NCBI RefSeq assembly: GCF_003579925.1
Contig: NZ_QUAL01000186.1
Span: 1-64,000 of the forward strand
Direction of reading: 5' to 3'
Length of the DNA stretch: 64,000 nucleotides
From: Jiangella rhizosphaerae
GTDB taxonomy: Bacteria; Actinomycetota; Actinomycetes; Jiangellales; Jiangellaceae
The position numbers were made by a program, and so were the translations under genes. Every line of letters starts with the position of its first letter. The stretch's first letter is position 1. This document shows positions 16,843 through 25,634 of the stretch, piece by piece. The notes beneath the pieces are model-generated. The model saw nothing but the letters and a program-made list of their open reading frames with translations, had not been told where the DNA came from and did not search any database.

Positions 16843-18683
16843 CGCCGACCGTCACCGAGACCGACGGCGGCATCGTCGTCACAGGCACGGGCTACCGGCT
16901 GGAGGTGCACGGCGAGCAGCCCCGGGCGGTGCTCCGCGACGCCGAGGGGACGGTCTGGACCGAGCTGTCGCTGCTCGCCGGGCTGGACCTCGTCGGCGGC
17001 CGGGACGAGTCGTACGACCTCGCGCCGGCCCGCGTCGTCGAGCGGACCGATCGCGCGGTCGAGCTGGTCGTGGAGTCCACGAGCTCGCTGTGGGAGCGCA
17101 AGGTCGTGTCCGTGCGCTGCACGGAGGGCGAGGTCGAGGTGTGGGCGGCCGTGTCGGGACGGCGGACGGACACCGGCGCCACGCCACGGCTCGCCGAGGT
17201 GACGATGCTGGGCGGCCGGGCGGTCCTGCCCAACGGCGCCGGCGGGACGTTCCGTTCGGCCATCCGGTTCGCCTCGCTGTTCAGCCCGACGCCGACCGAG
17301 CCCGTGCACGTGGTCCGCCCGTCGACCGCCGGCTCCTCGCTGGGCGTCGTCGGCGACGCCGAGCCCGGCCGGCTGCACGGCATCTTCTCCCCGCCACCGC
17401 TGTGCTGGGCGCTGGGCGACCGGCTGGCCGAGGACGCGACGGACGTCCCGGCGGGCCGCTGGTGGGGGCTGTCGGTCCGGGCGGCGGTCGACGAGCTGAC
17501 CATGACGGCGGTCCGCTACGCGCCGCTGGACGGCGGCTTCCTGCTGCGCCTGGACTACGAGGGGCACACGGTGATCGGCGACGGCTTCCGCACGCCGGCG
17601 CTCGTGCTGCGGCCGGCGGCCACCCCGTGGCAGGCGCTGGCCGACTACCGCGACGACCTGGTCGCGCACGGACTGGCGCCGTCGCCGCCCGCGCCGGGAC
17701 CGGACTGGTGGGGCGAGCCGATCTTCTGCGGCTGGGGCGCCCAGTGCGCCCGCATCGCGGCGCTGCGCGTCGAGCCGGCCGGTGCCGCCGACGGGCTGAT
17801 CGGCGCGGCCACCGCCGCCACGGCGGCGCATCTGGCCCGGCAGGACGTGTACGACGAGTTCCTGGCCATCCTCGACAAGGGCGGGCTCGACCCCGGCACG
17901 ATCGTGATCGACGACCGCTGGCAGGCCGCGTACGGCACCGGCGACGTCGACCTCGACCACTGGCCGGACCTCCGCGGCTGGATCGCCGAGCGCCACGCCG
18001 AGGGCCGCAAGGTGCTGCTGTGGTGGAAGGCCTGGGACCCCCAGGGGCTGCCGGTCGAGGAGTGCGTCACCGACCCGCTCGGCCGGCCGGTCGCCGTCGA
18101 CGTCGCGAACCCGGCGTACCGCGACCGGCTGCGGCGGATCGTGGCCGGCCTGCTCGGCCCGGACGGCCTGGACGCCGACGGCTTCAAGGTCGACTTCACC
18201 CAGCGGTCGCCGTCGGGCGAGTCGCTGCGCGGTGCCGAGGGCCCCTGGGGCATCGCCGCCCTGCACACGCTGCTGGCCACGATGAGCGAGGCGGCGAAGG
18301 CGGCCAAGCCCGACGCGCTGATGGTCACGCATACCCCGCACCCGTCGTTCGGCGACGTCTGCGACATGGTCCGCCTCAACGACGTGCTGGAGCGCGACAA
18401 CGCCGGCGACCCGGTGCACGTCGTCGAGCAGCTGCGGTTCCGCTTCGGCGTCGCCGACAGCAGCCTGCCCGGGCACCTCGTCGACACCGACCAGTGGCCG
18501 ATGCCGGACCGCGCGTCCTGGCGTGCCTACGTCGAGGCACAGGCCACGCTCGGGCCGCTGGCCGTCCCGGCGCTGTACTACCTGGAGTCCATCGACGGCT
18601 CCGGCGAGGAGCTGACCGGCGACGACCTCGGCCTGGTCGCCTCGTCGTGGGCGGCGTACCGGGCGGCACGGAGGCCGGCGTGA
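16839..18683 (+). CDS. TIM-barrel glycoside hydrolase, GH31/GH36-like
   Basis: A 614-residue enzyme starting at GTG 16839 in a GTGA overlap. An N-terminal beta-sandwich (to about residue 270) precedes a TIM barrel with IVIDDRWQ, KVLLWWKAWDP, DGFKVDFTQ (probable Asp nucleophile), THTP and VDTDQWP. The arrangement fits the alpha-glycosidase clans of GH31 and GH36, but the motifs are not canonical for either and I do not assign an EC class. It lacks a signal peptide. Lying between GH1 and a FAD oxidoreductase, it presumably removes a further sugar from the imported glycan. Confidence 0.7.
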   Translation: MTPTVTETDGGIVVTGTGYRLEVHGEQPRAVLRDAEGTVWTELSLLAGLDLVGGRDESYDLAPARVVERTDRAVELVVESTSSLWERKVVSVRCTEGEVEVWAAVSGRRTDTGATPRLAEVTMLGGRAVLPNGAGGTFRSAIRFASLFSPTPTEPVHVVRPSTAGSSLGVVGDAEPGRLHGIFSPPPLCWALGDRLAEDATDVPAGRWWGLSVRAAVDELTMTAVRYAPLDGGFLLRLDYEGHTVIGDGFRTPALVLRPAATPWQALADYRDDLVAHGLAPSPPAPGPDWWGEPIFCGWGAQCARIAALRVEPAGAADGLIGAATAATAAHLARQDVYDEFLAILDKGGLDPGTIVIDDRWQAAYGTGDVDLDHWPDLRGWIAERHAEGRKVLLWWKAWDPQGLPVEECVTDPLGRPVAVDVANPAYRDRLRRIVAGLLGPDGLDADGFKVDFTQRSPSGESLRGAEGPWGIAALHTLLATMSEAAKAAKPDALMVTHTPHPSFGDVCDMVRLNDVLERDNAGDPVHVVEQLRFRFGVADSSLPGHLVDTDQWPMPDRASWRAYVEAQATLGPLAVPALYYLESIDGSGEELTGDDLGLVASSWAAYRAARRPA

Positions 18684-20209
18684 CCGACGTCGTGGTCTAC
18701 GCGGCGACGTCCGGCGGCGTGTGCGCGGCGGTCGCGGCCGCCCGGGCCGGTGCGTCAGTCGTCCTGCTCGAGCCGGGGCGGCACGTCGGCGGCATGACCT
18801 CCGGCGGGCTCGGCTACACCGACGTCGGCGACGTCCGCGTGGTGGGCGGGATGGCCGGCGACCTGCGCCGCGCCATCGCCGACTGGTACGGCGTCGCCGA
18901 GGGGCACTACGCCGGGCCCGAGCCGCACGTCGCCGAGGCGATCTACCTGCGCTGGCTGGAGGAGGCCGGCGTCGACGTCCGGTTCGGCGCGGCACTCGCG
19001 GCGGCCGACGCCGACGGCGGGGTCATCCGCTCGGTCGCGCTGGCCGACGGCTCGACGGTCGCCGGCGCGGTGTTCGTCGACGCCTCCTACGAGGGCGACC
19101 TGCTCGCCGCCGCCGGCGTGCCGTACGCCGTCGGGCGCGAGGACCGGTCGCTCTACGGCGAGCGGTACGCCGGGCGGCAGGAACTGGTGCCCGGGCGGCA
19201 CACCGTCCCGCCGTGGATCTCGCCGTTCGCCGGCGACCTCTCCGGCGAGCAGGGCGGTGACGTCCTGCCGCAGCTGCACGACCGCCCGCTGGCGCCGGTC
19301 GGGAGTGGCGACGGCGGCGTGATGTCCTACGGCTACCGGGTCTGCCTGTCGCAGGCCGCCGACCGGGTGCCGTTCGAGCGCCGCGACGGCTACGACGACG
19401 CCTACTGGGAGCTCGGCCGGCGCATCTTCGACCGGTGGCGGCGCGACGGTGTCGAGGTGCGGGCCGGCCGGCTGCTCGGCCTGGAGAAGAACCTGCCGAA
19501 CGACAAGTGCGACGGCAACTCCATCGGCCCGTTCTCGCTCAGCGTGCTGGACGGGTCGGCGTGGGCGTACCCATCGGCCGGCCCGGACGAGCGGGAGCGC
19601 ATCCGGCTGCACCACCTGCACCACGCCCAGGACTTCCTGTACTTCCTCTCGCACGACCCCGCCGTGCCGGCGTCCGTGCGCTCGGAGATGGCCGGCTGGG
19701 GCTACGCGGCCGACGAGTTCGCCGACACCGGCCACCTGCCGCACCAGCTGTACGTGCGCGAGGCGCGCCGGATGCTGGGCGAGTACGTGCTCACCGAGCA
19801 TGATCTGCTGGCCGCGCGGCCGCAGCACGACGTCGTCGCGATGGGCTCGTACCACATCGACGTCCGCGAGGTGCAGCGCACGTGGCGCTGGGTCGCCGAG
19901 CACCCGAAGCCCGTCGGCATGGTGTTCACCGAGGGCTACCTGTCCGTGCCGGTGCCGCCGTACGCGGTCCCCTACCGGGCGCTGGTGCCGCGGTACGCCG
20001 ACTGCACGAACCTGCTGGTCCCGGTCTGCCTGTCCGCCTCGCACGTCGCGTTCGCGTCGGTGCGCATGGAGGTGCAGTACCAGATGCTCGGCCATGCCGC
20101 CGGGCTCGCCGCCGTGGAGGCCGCGCGCACCGGCCGGCCGGTCCAGTCGATCGACGTGACCCGGGTGCAGGACGCCCTGCGCGACGCCGGCCAGGTGCTC
20201 GCGCTCTGA
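18680..20209 (+). CDS. FAD-dependent oxidoreductase (PF12831-like)
   Basis: A 509-residue flavoprotein starting at GTG 18680. The N-terminal dinucleotide fold is the variant TSGGVCAAVAAARAGASV ending LLEPG, followed by HVGGMTSGGLGYTD; the family replaces the usual GxGxxG with this SGG form. VFVDASYEGDLLAAAG and YGYRVCL are also typical, and the C-terminus has CLSASHVAFASVRMEV. Such proteins are repeatedly found in bacterial polysaccharide loci and may oxidise a sugar hydroxyl, but their reactions are mostly undefined. It is the last gene of the first importer operon. Confidence 0.82.
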   Translation: MTDVVVYAATSGGVCAAVAAARAGASVVLLEPGRHVGGMTSGGLGYTDVGDVRVVGGMAGDLRRAIADWYGVAEGHYAGPEPHVAEAIYLRWLEEAGVDVRFGAALAAADADGGVIRSVALADGSTVAGAVFVDASYEGDLLAAAGVPYAVGREDRSLYGERYAGRQELVPGRHTVPPWISPFAGDLSGEQGGDVLPQLHDRPLAPVGSGDGGVMSYGYRVCLSQAADRVPFERRDGYDDAYWELGRRIFDRWRRDGVEVRAGRLLGLEKNLPNDKCDGNSIGPFSLSVLDGSAWAYPSAGPDERERIRLHHLHHAQDFLYFLSHDPAVPASVRSEMAGWGYAADEFADTGHLPHQLYVREARRMLGEYVLTEHDLLAARPQHDVVAMGSYHIDVREVQRTWRWVAEHPKPVGMVFTEGYLSVPVPPYAVPYRALVPRYADCTNLLVPVCLSASHVAFASVRMEVQYQMLGHAAGLAAVEAARTGRPVQSIDVTRVQDALRDAGQVLAL

Positions 20210-20334
20210 CGCCCGGGCTCCCTCCCGAGCGGCCACCTGCCGGAGACGAGCCCCGACCGTTGAGGCGGGCTGTCGGCGGTGACGGGCACACTTGACCGCG
20301 GCACTGACCCACAACGCCGGAGGGAGGTCAGTAC

Positions 20335-20847
20335 GTGGCGTTGCACGCGTTCGTCGACGAATCCAAGAGGCGTGACTACATCGTCGCTGCCGCGGTGATC
20401 ACGTCCGGTGAGGTCTCGGCCGCCCGACGGGCCATGCGGGCACTCCTGCTGCCCAAGCAGCCGCGGATCCATTTCAGAGACGAGAAGGATCACCGGAAGC
20501 AGCAGATCGTTACGGTCGCGCTCGACGTCAGCGTCGACGTACGGATCTACGTGTGCCGGTCGCGGCGTAGCGCCCGCGAGAACTGCCTGAGTGCGATGGT
20601 GCCCGACCTCGTCGACGTCGGCGTCGACAGGCTCGTACTGGAGCGGGACACATCGACGGAGAAGCTGGACCGGCGGGTGCTGTACGAGGCAACCCGCAAG
20701 GCCGGCACCGAGATGACGTACCAGCACGACCTGCCACACCAGGAGCCGCTGCTGTGGGCGCCGGATGCGATCGCCTGGTGCTGGGCCGCCGGCGGGTCCT
20801 GGCGGCAGAGCGTGGCCGGCCTCGCGACGGTGATCGAAGCCGGATAG
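20335..20847 (+). CDS. DUF3800-like hypothetical protein (short form)
   Basis: A 170-residue protein starting at GTG 20335 with a strong GGAGGGAGG site. It opens LHAFVDESKRRDYIVAAAVI, resembling the DESG strand of DUF3800, a family with a proposed RNase H-like fold often found near mobile or defence genes. A central segment has VGVDRLVLERD and the C-terminal part LLWAPDAIAWCWAAGG, matching the family's late Asp-containing helix. It is shorter than the DUF3800 gene at 25635. It is separated from the glycosidase operon by 125 bp and followed by a stem-loop, so it is probably its own unit. Function unknown. Confidence 0.65.
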   Translation: MALHAFVDESKRRDYIVAAAVITSGEVSAARRAMRALLLPKQPRIHFRDEKDHRKQQIVTVALDVSVDVRIYVCRSRRSARENCLSAMVPDLVDVGVDRLVLERDTSTEKLDRRVLYEATRKAGTEMTYQHDLPHQEPLLWAPDAIAWCWAAGGSWRQSVAGLATVIEAG

Positions 20848-20852
20848 CGCGA

Positions 20853-20890
20853 AACCCCGCCTACCAGTCATTCCGGCTGGCCGCGGGGTT
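20853..20890 (+). terminator. Stem-loop after the DUF3800-like gene
   Basis: AACCCCGC (20853-20860) pairs with GCGGGGTT (20883-20890), with an inner CCAG/CTGG pair in the 22-nt loop. It starts 6 bp after the stop codon. There is no T-run, as is common in high-GC actinomycetes. Confidence 0.55.
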
Positions 20891-21032
20891 CACTTCCTCG
20901 GGCTATTGCCCTCGGCACGTACAAGTCTACGCAACGCCGAGACACCTGCAAAGACGTTGTCGCCGGGGCCGTCAGCCGGGTCAGGATCGTCGAGCGTTGG
21001 ACCGACCGCACGATCTCGACCAGCTGATCCGC

Positions 21033-22664
21033 TCAGCGGGCGAGGACGGCCTGAACGAACGGCGGCACCACGGACCGGAGCACGTTCTGCTGTTCATGCG
21101 CCTCGGCGACAGCCAGCGCCTCGGCCGCCGCAGTCCGCTCCGCCTCGCCGGCCGACGGCGCCAGCGGGGCCAGTGCGGCGAGCCCGGCCCGGCCGGTGTC
21201 GGCCAGCGTGACCAGCCACGGCATGACCTCGCGCTCGATCCGGTCGGCCGGCTCGCGGGCGCCGTCGGGCGCGGCGGCCACCATCGCCTCGAACCGGTCC
21301 CGCAGATGCTCGGCCGCCGCGGGAGAGCCGCCAAGTGCCGCCTCGATCAGCGCGGACAGCTCCGGGTCCTGCGGCGCCGACGGCGGCCACGACGCGCACG
21401 CGCGGGCCAAGGTCCGGACGGCTGCGGTGGCCCCGACGGAGTCCAGTGCACGCGAGTGCGCGGCGGCCGGGTCGTAGGCGGCGAGGTTCCAGGCCCAGTC
21501 GGCGACGGTCGCGAGCGCGATCCGCGACGCCGCCTCGTGCGGCATCGGGTTCGCGGTGATCCCGGCCAGCGGCGCGCCGTCGAGGTCCGTCGCCCGTCCG
21601 AGCAGCGGGCCGAGGAACAGCCGCGGGAAGTCGAAGTCGTTGACCGGGAAGTTGTCCCAGAGCAGCAGCCGGTGCCCGTACGACCGCGCCGCCGCGTCGA
21701 TCTCGGCCCGGGTGATGTCGCCGACGACGATGTCGCGGCCGGTCCACCACACCAGCACCTCGGATGGCAGCTCGGCGGCCAGCAGGTCGCGGTGCGGTGT
21801 CGCGTCGATGCCGGCGTAGTCGGTCGGGACCATGATCAGCGGCCGGTCCGCCCGGAGCCGCTCGATCACCGCCCGGCAGACCGCGGCTTGCGCCCGCGCG
21901 GAGGACCCCGGCGCCGTGCCGAACGCGGCGCGGTCGGCGTCGTGCTCGAGCTCCGGCGGGATGTCGTCGAACAGCAGCCCGAAGTCCTCGACGCCGGCCT
22001 GCCGGACCTGCTCCAGCTTCGCGACCAGCAGGTCCAGCTCGGCGGGGTCGCTGTAGACCATGGAGAGACCCGGCGAGAGGGAGAAGACGAACCGCACGTG
22101 CGACCGCCGGGCCGCGGCGGCCAGTTCGCCGATCCGGTCCAGCTCGGCGGCCGGGTACGCCTCGCGCCACTGCTTGCGGTGGTACGGGTCGTCCTTCGGC
22201 GCGTAGACGTAGGTGTTGAGCTTGTGCCGTCCGGCGAACTCCAGGTGCGCCAGCCGGTCGGCGTGCGACCACGGCGGTCCGTAGAAGCCCTCGATGGTGC
22301 CGCGCCACGCGAGGTCCGGCCGGTCCTCGACGACGACCGGCGGCAGCACGCCGTCCGCCGTCAGAGCGCGCAGCGTCTGGGCGCCGTAGAACGCGCCGGC
22401 GGGGTCGGACCCGGCGATGGTGACGGTGCCGCCGTCGACGGCCAGCCGGTAGCCCTCGGCCGGGCCGCCGGTCGTGACTCGCACCACAACGGAGACCGGC
22501 TCGCCGCCGTCCACCGTCGGCAGACCGGCCAGCACGGCGGCCGCGTTCTCGCAGGCAGCGTCGGCCTCGACCACCACGGAGCCGATGCGCACACCGTCAT
22601 CACCGGTGCTCAGGAGGCGGTGGGGATGAGGGAGCACGCGCTCGGCCAGGTCAGGAAGCACCAC
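21033..22664 (-). CDS. Glycoside hydrolase family 84, beta-N-acetylglucosaminidase
   Basis: A 543-residue enzyme read from GTG 22664 (GTG 22661 is also possible). An N-terminal domain (residues 1-110) with GAFYGAQTLRAL resembles the GH20b/GH84 lead domain. The barrel starts RGTIEGFYGPPWS and contains NTYVYAPKDDPYHR, FSLSPG and the catalytic Asp pair in LLFDDIPPE (about residues 232-233), the diagnostic GH84 motif; LWDNFPVND follows. It has no signal peptide, so cytosolic removal of beta-GlcNAc is expected. The start lies beside a LacI-type operator shared with the divergent double-MBL gene. Confidence 0.93.
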   Translation of the reverse strand: MVLPDLAERVLPHPHRLLSTGDDGVRIGSVVVEADAACENAAAVLAGLPTVDGGEPVSVVVRVTTGGPAEGYRLAVDGGTVTIAGSDPAGAFYGAQTLRALTADGVLPPVVVEDRPDLAWRGTIEGFYGPPWSHADRLAHLEFAGRHKLNTYVYAPKDDPYHRKQWREAYPAAELDRIGELAAAARRSHVRFVFSLSPGLSMVYSDPAELDLLVAKLEQVRQAGVEDFGLLFDDIPPELEHDADRAAFGTAPGSSARAQAAVCRAVIERLRADRPLIMVPTDYAGIDATPHRDLLAAELPSEVLVWWTGRDIVVGDITRAEIDAAARSYGHRLLLWDNFPVNDFDFPRLFLGPLLGRATDLDGAPLAGITANPMPHEAASRIALATVADWAWNLAAYDPAAAHSRALDSVGATAAVRTLARACASWPPSAPQDPELSALIEAALGGSPAAAEHLRDRFEAMVAAAPDGAREPADRIEREVMPWLVTLADTGRAGLAALAPLAPSAGEAERTAAAEALAVAEAHEQQNVLRSVVPPFVQAVLAR

Positions 22665-22681
22665 TATGGGAACGATACCAT
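22665..22681. promoter_or_regulatory. LacI-type operator, GH84/double-MBL spacer
   Basis: ATGGGAACGATACCAT (22666-22681) is an imperfect palindrome with the central CG typical of LacI-family operators. It fills the 15-bp gap between the divergent start codons and reaches the upstream MBL ATG. It shares TGGGA-CGAT with the sites at 29262-29275 and 29426-29443. Confidence 0.65.
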
Positions 22682-24509
22682 GGTGCGCATGTCGTGGAGC
22701 GAGATCGCGCCCGGGGTGTTCCGAGTGCGGGACACCTGCAACGTCTACGTCGTCCGATCCCCGAACGGGCGCGACGGCATCGCCATCGACTTCGGCTCCG
22801 GCGCCGTTCTCGACCACCTCGCCGACCTGGGCATCGACCGCCTCACCGACGTCCTCATGACGCATCACCACCGCGACCAGGGCCAGGGCCTGGCGCGCGC
22901 GGTCGCCGCCGGCGTCGCCGTCCACGTGCCGCCGGTCGAGCAGGACCTGTTCGCGCACGTCGACGACATGTGGTCCGCGCGTCCGATCGTCAACGACTAC
23001 AACCTGCGGCAGGACAAGTTCTCGATCCTCGCGCCGGTGCCCATCGCCGGCGTCGTGCCCGAGTACCGCACCGCCACGTACGGCGGCATCGACGTCCGCG
23101 TGCTGCCGACGCCGGGGCACACGACGGGTTCGGTGACCTACGTCGTCGGCGGCATCGCGTTCACCGGCGACCTCGTCTACGCACCGGGCAAGGTGTGGTC
23201 GCTGGCCGCCACCCAGTGGTCGTACACCGGGAACGAGGGCCCGGCCATGACGGTGCTGAGCTGCTACCAGCTGCTCGAGGAGCCGCTGGACCTGCTGCTG
23301 CCGTCGCACGGGGAGCCGATGGACGACCCGCACGCCGCGCTGAGCCTGCTGGCGCAGCGGATGCAGCGCTACGTCGACGCCCGCCGGCCGCAGCCGTGGG
23401 ACCTGCGGGCCTGGCTGGACGACCCGTTCCTGCCGCTCACCCCGCACCTGCTGCTCAACCGCACGAGCAACTCCTGCTCGTACGTACTGCTGTCGGAGAC
23501 CGGGAACGCGCTGGTCATCGACTACGGATACGACGTGTCGACCGGCCTGCCGTCGGGCACCGACCGCGCCTCGCGGCGGCCCTGGCTGGCGTCGCTGCGG
23601 GCATTGCGCCGCCAGTACGGCGTCGAGCGGGTCGAGGTGGCGCTGGCGACGCACTACCACGACGACCACGTGGCCGGGATGCCGCTGCTGCGCGACGTCG
23701 AGGGCACGCAGGTGTGGGCGCCGTCGACGGTGACGCCGATCCTGGAGCACCCGGAGCGCTACGACCTGCCGTGCCTCTGGTACGACCCGATCCCGGTCGA
23801 CCGGTCGCTGCCCGTCGGCGACTCGTTCCGCTGGCACGAGTACGAGATCACCGTGCACGACCTCCCCGGTCACACGCTGTACCACGCCGGCTTCGAGTTC
23901 GAGGTCGACGGCGTGCGCGTGCTGGCCACGGGCGACCAGGAGGAGCACCTCGGCGTGCCGGGCGGCCGCCGCGAGGTGCTCAACTACCAGTACCGCAACC
24001 TCTTCCGCATCGGCGACTACCAGCGCAGCGCCCAGCTGTACCGCCGGGTCGCGCCCGGGCTGATGGTGAGCGGGCACTGGGAGCCGCGCTGGGTCGACCA
24101 GGAGTACCTCGACCTGCTGACCGCGCTGGGCGACGAGCTCGTCGAGCTGCACGAGGACCTGCTGCCGCTCGAGACCGTCGACTTCGGCGCCGGCGGCGTC
24201 GCCGCGGCCATCACGCCGTACCGCAGCACGGTCCCGGCGGGCGGCACGCAGCGGCTCGACGTCACCGTCCGCAACCCGCTGCCCGAGAAGGCCGAGGTCA
24301 CCGTGCGGATGGCGATCCCGATAGGCTGGGCGTCGGCACCGGCCGAGCAGGCGCTCACGCTGGCGGCCGGCGAAGAGGCCACCGCCACGTTCGACGTCAC
24401 GGCCGGCAGCACGCCGCGCCGCCGCACACCGGTCGCGGCCGACGTGACGGCGGGTGAGCTGCGGCTCGGCCAGTACGTCGAGGCGTTCGTCGACGTCGTC
24501 GATCCGTGA
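22680..24509 (+). CDS. Tandem double metallo-beta-lactamase-fold protein with Ig-like C-terminus
   Basis: A 609-residue protein with two complete MBL domains. Domain 1 (about 1-240) has THHHRDQ (61-66), PGHTTGSV, FTGDLVY and LLPSHGEP; its metal motif ends in Gln instead of His. Domain 2 (about 255-510) has the canonical THYHDDH (325-330), LPGHTLYHAG, ATGDQEEH and SGHWEP. The last 95 residues form a beta-rich NEW3/Ig-like domain (VTVRNPLPEKAEVTV). ATG 22680 overlaps the operator; ATG 22689 is an equally good start. No signal peptide. It is divergent from GH84 and followed by the LacI regulator, so a role in the same sugar pathway, for example lactone or ester hydrolysis, is inferred. Confidence 0.85.
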   Translation: MVRMSWSEIAPGVFRVRDTCNVYVVRSPNGRDGIAIDFGSGAVLDHLADLGIDRLTDVLMTHHHRDQGQGLARAVAAGVAVHVPPVEQDLFAHVDDMWSARPIVNDYNLRQDKFSILAPVPIAGVVPEYRTATYGGIDVRVLPTPGHTTGSVTYVVGGIAFTGDLVYAPGKVWSLAATQWSYTGNEGPAMTVLSCYQLLEEPLDLLLPSHGEPMDDPHAALSLLAQRMQRYVDARRPQPWDLRAWLDDPFLPLTPHLLLNRTSNSCSYVLLSETGNALVIDYGYDVSTGLPSGTDRASRRPWLASLRALRRQYGVERVEVALATHYHDDHVAGMPLLRDVEGTQVWAPSTVTPILEHPERYDLPCLWYDPIPVDRSLPVGDSFRWHEYEITVHDLPGHTLYHAGFEFEVDGVRVLATGDQEEHLGVPGGRREVLNYQYRNLFRIGDYQRSAQLYRRVAPGLMVSGHWEPRWVDQEYLDLLTALGDELVELHEDLLPLETVDFGAGGVAAAITPYRSTVPAGGTQRLDVTVRNPLPEKAEVTVRMAIPIGWASAPAEQALTLAAGEEATATFDVTAGSTPRRRTPVAADVTAGELRLGQYVEAFVDVVDP

Positions 24510-24524
24510 CGAGGGGGTGGCACA

Positions 24525-25574
24525 GTGGGGCGAGGGGCCAACGGTGACGGTACGGCCGCACCCGAGCTGACGCGCCGGGCCACCATCAAGGACGTCGCCG
24601 TGGCCGCGGGGGTCTCCCGCTCGACGGCGTCGCGCGCGCTCACCGGCCGCGGCTACGTCGCCACCGACGTGCGGGAACGGGTGCTGGCCGCCGCCGAGAA
24701 CCTGCGCTACGTCCCCGACGCCACCGCCCGCTACCTCAAGCAGCAGGTCAGCCTGTCGCTCGGCGTGCTGGTCTCCGACCTGCGCAACTCCTTCTACGCC
24801 CGCCTCGCCGCCGGCGTCGGCCAGGCGGCGCGCACCCAGGGCTACAGCCTGGTGCTGGCCGAGGACGGCGGCTCGGCCGAGGCGCAGGTCGAGGCCGCCG
24901 AGACGTTCGTCGCCACCCGCGTCGCCGGCGTCGTCGTCACGCCCGTCTCGGCCGACGTCACCACGTACCTGTCACGGCACCGCATCCCCGTCATCGAGGT
25001 CGACCGCCAGTTCGCGGCCGGCGCCTGCGACGCCGTCGTCGTCGACAATCAGACCGCGTCACAGCAGGTCATCGAGGACCTCATCGGGCTCGGGCACCGG
25101 CGCATCGCGCTGTTCATCGACGAGACCACCTGGACCACCGGCCGCGAGCGGCACGCCGGCTACCAGGCCGCGCTGGCCGCCGCGGGCATCCCGCTCGACC
25201 CCGACCTCGTCGTCTCCTCCGGCTGGGACGTCGACGCCGCGCGCTCCGCGGCCACGGCGCTGCTGCGGTCCGACGAGCGGCCGACCGCCGTGTTCGCCGC
25301 CAACAACGTCCTCGCCGAGGGCGTGTGGCGGGCCGCCAACGACCTCGGGCTGCGCATCCCCGACGACGTCAGCCTCGTCTCCTTCGACGACGCACCCTGG
25401 ATGAGCCTGGTCACGCCGGGTCTGACCGCCGTCGCCCAGGACGAGGCGGCACTGGGCGCGGCGGCGGTCCGGCGGCTGCTCGAACGCATCGCCGAGCCCC
25501 AGGCCGCCCCGGTCACGGTCATGATGTCGACCCGCATCGTCCACCGCGAGTCCACCCGCGCCGTTCGCCCCTGA
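24525..25574 (+). CDS. LacI family transcriptional regulator
   Basis: A 349-residue repressor starting at GTG 24525, 15 bp after the double-MBL gene. The HTH (about residues 20-66) reads ATIKDVAVAAGVSRSTASRA with the hinge helix ending ARYLKQQ; the periplasmic-binding-like sensor has LGVLVSDLRNSFYA, EVDRQFA, GHRRIALFI and VSLVSFDDAPW, all conserved. It is cotranscribed with the MBL gene. Three similar operators nearby suggest that it controls GH84/MBL, the GH38 gene and the second importer operon; the inducer is probably an imported sugar. Confidence 0.93.
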   Translation: MGRGANGDGTAAPELTRRATIKDVAVAAGVSRSTASRALTGRGYVATDVRERVLAAAENLRYVPDATARYLKQQVSLSLGVLVSDLRNSFYARLAAGVGQAARTQGYSLVLAEDGGSAEAQVEAAETFVATRVAGVVVTPVSADVTTYLSRHRIPVIEVDRQFAAGACDAVVVDNQTASQQVIEDLIGLGHRRIALFIDETTWTTGRERHAGYQAALAAAGIPLDPDLVVSSGWDVDAARSAATALLRSDERPTAVFAANNVLAEGVWRAANDLGLRIPDDVSLVSFDDAPWMSLVTPGLTAVAQDEAALGAAAVRRLLERIAEPQAAPVTVMMSTRIVHRESTRAVRP

Positions 25575-25634
25575 GCCGCAGCCACGTCGCCGGCGGGCTT
25601 CGGTTGCGGCACATTGTGGTGATCCGTTACGTTC

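Noticed and set aside
7874-18683. A sulfoquinovose pathway (YihT-like aldolase with a GH31-like enzyme)
   Set aside because: The aldolase alignment is good, but the glycosidase lacks recognisable sulfoquinovosidase motifs, it lies in another operon, and no isomerase, kinase or sulfolactaldehyde enzyme is nearby.
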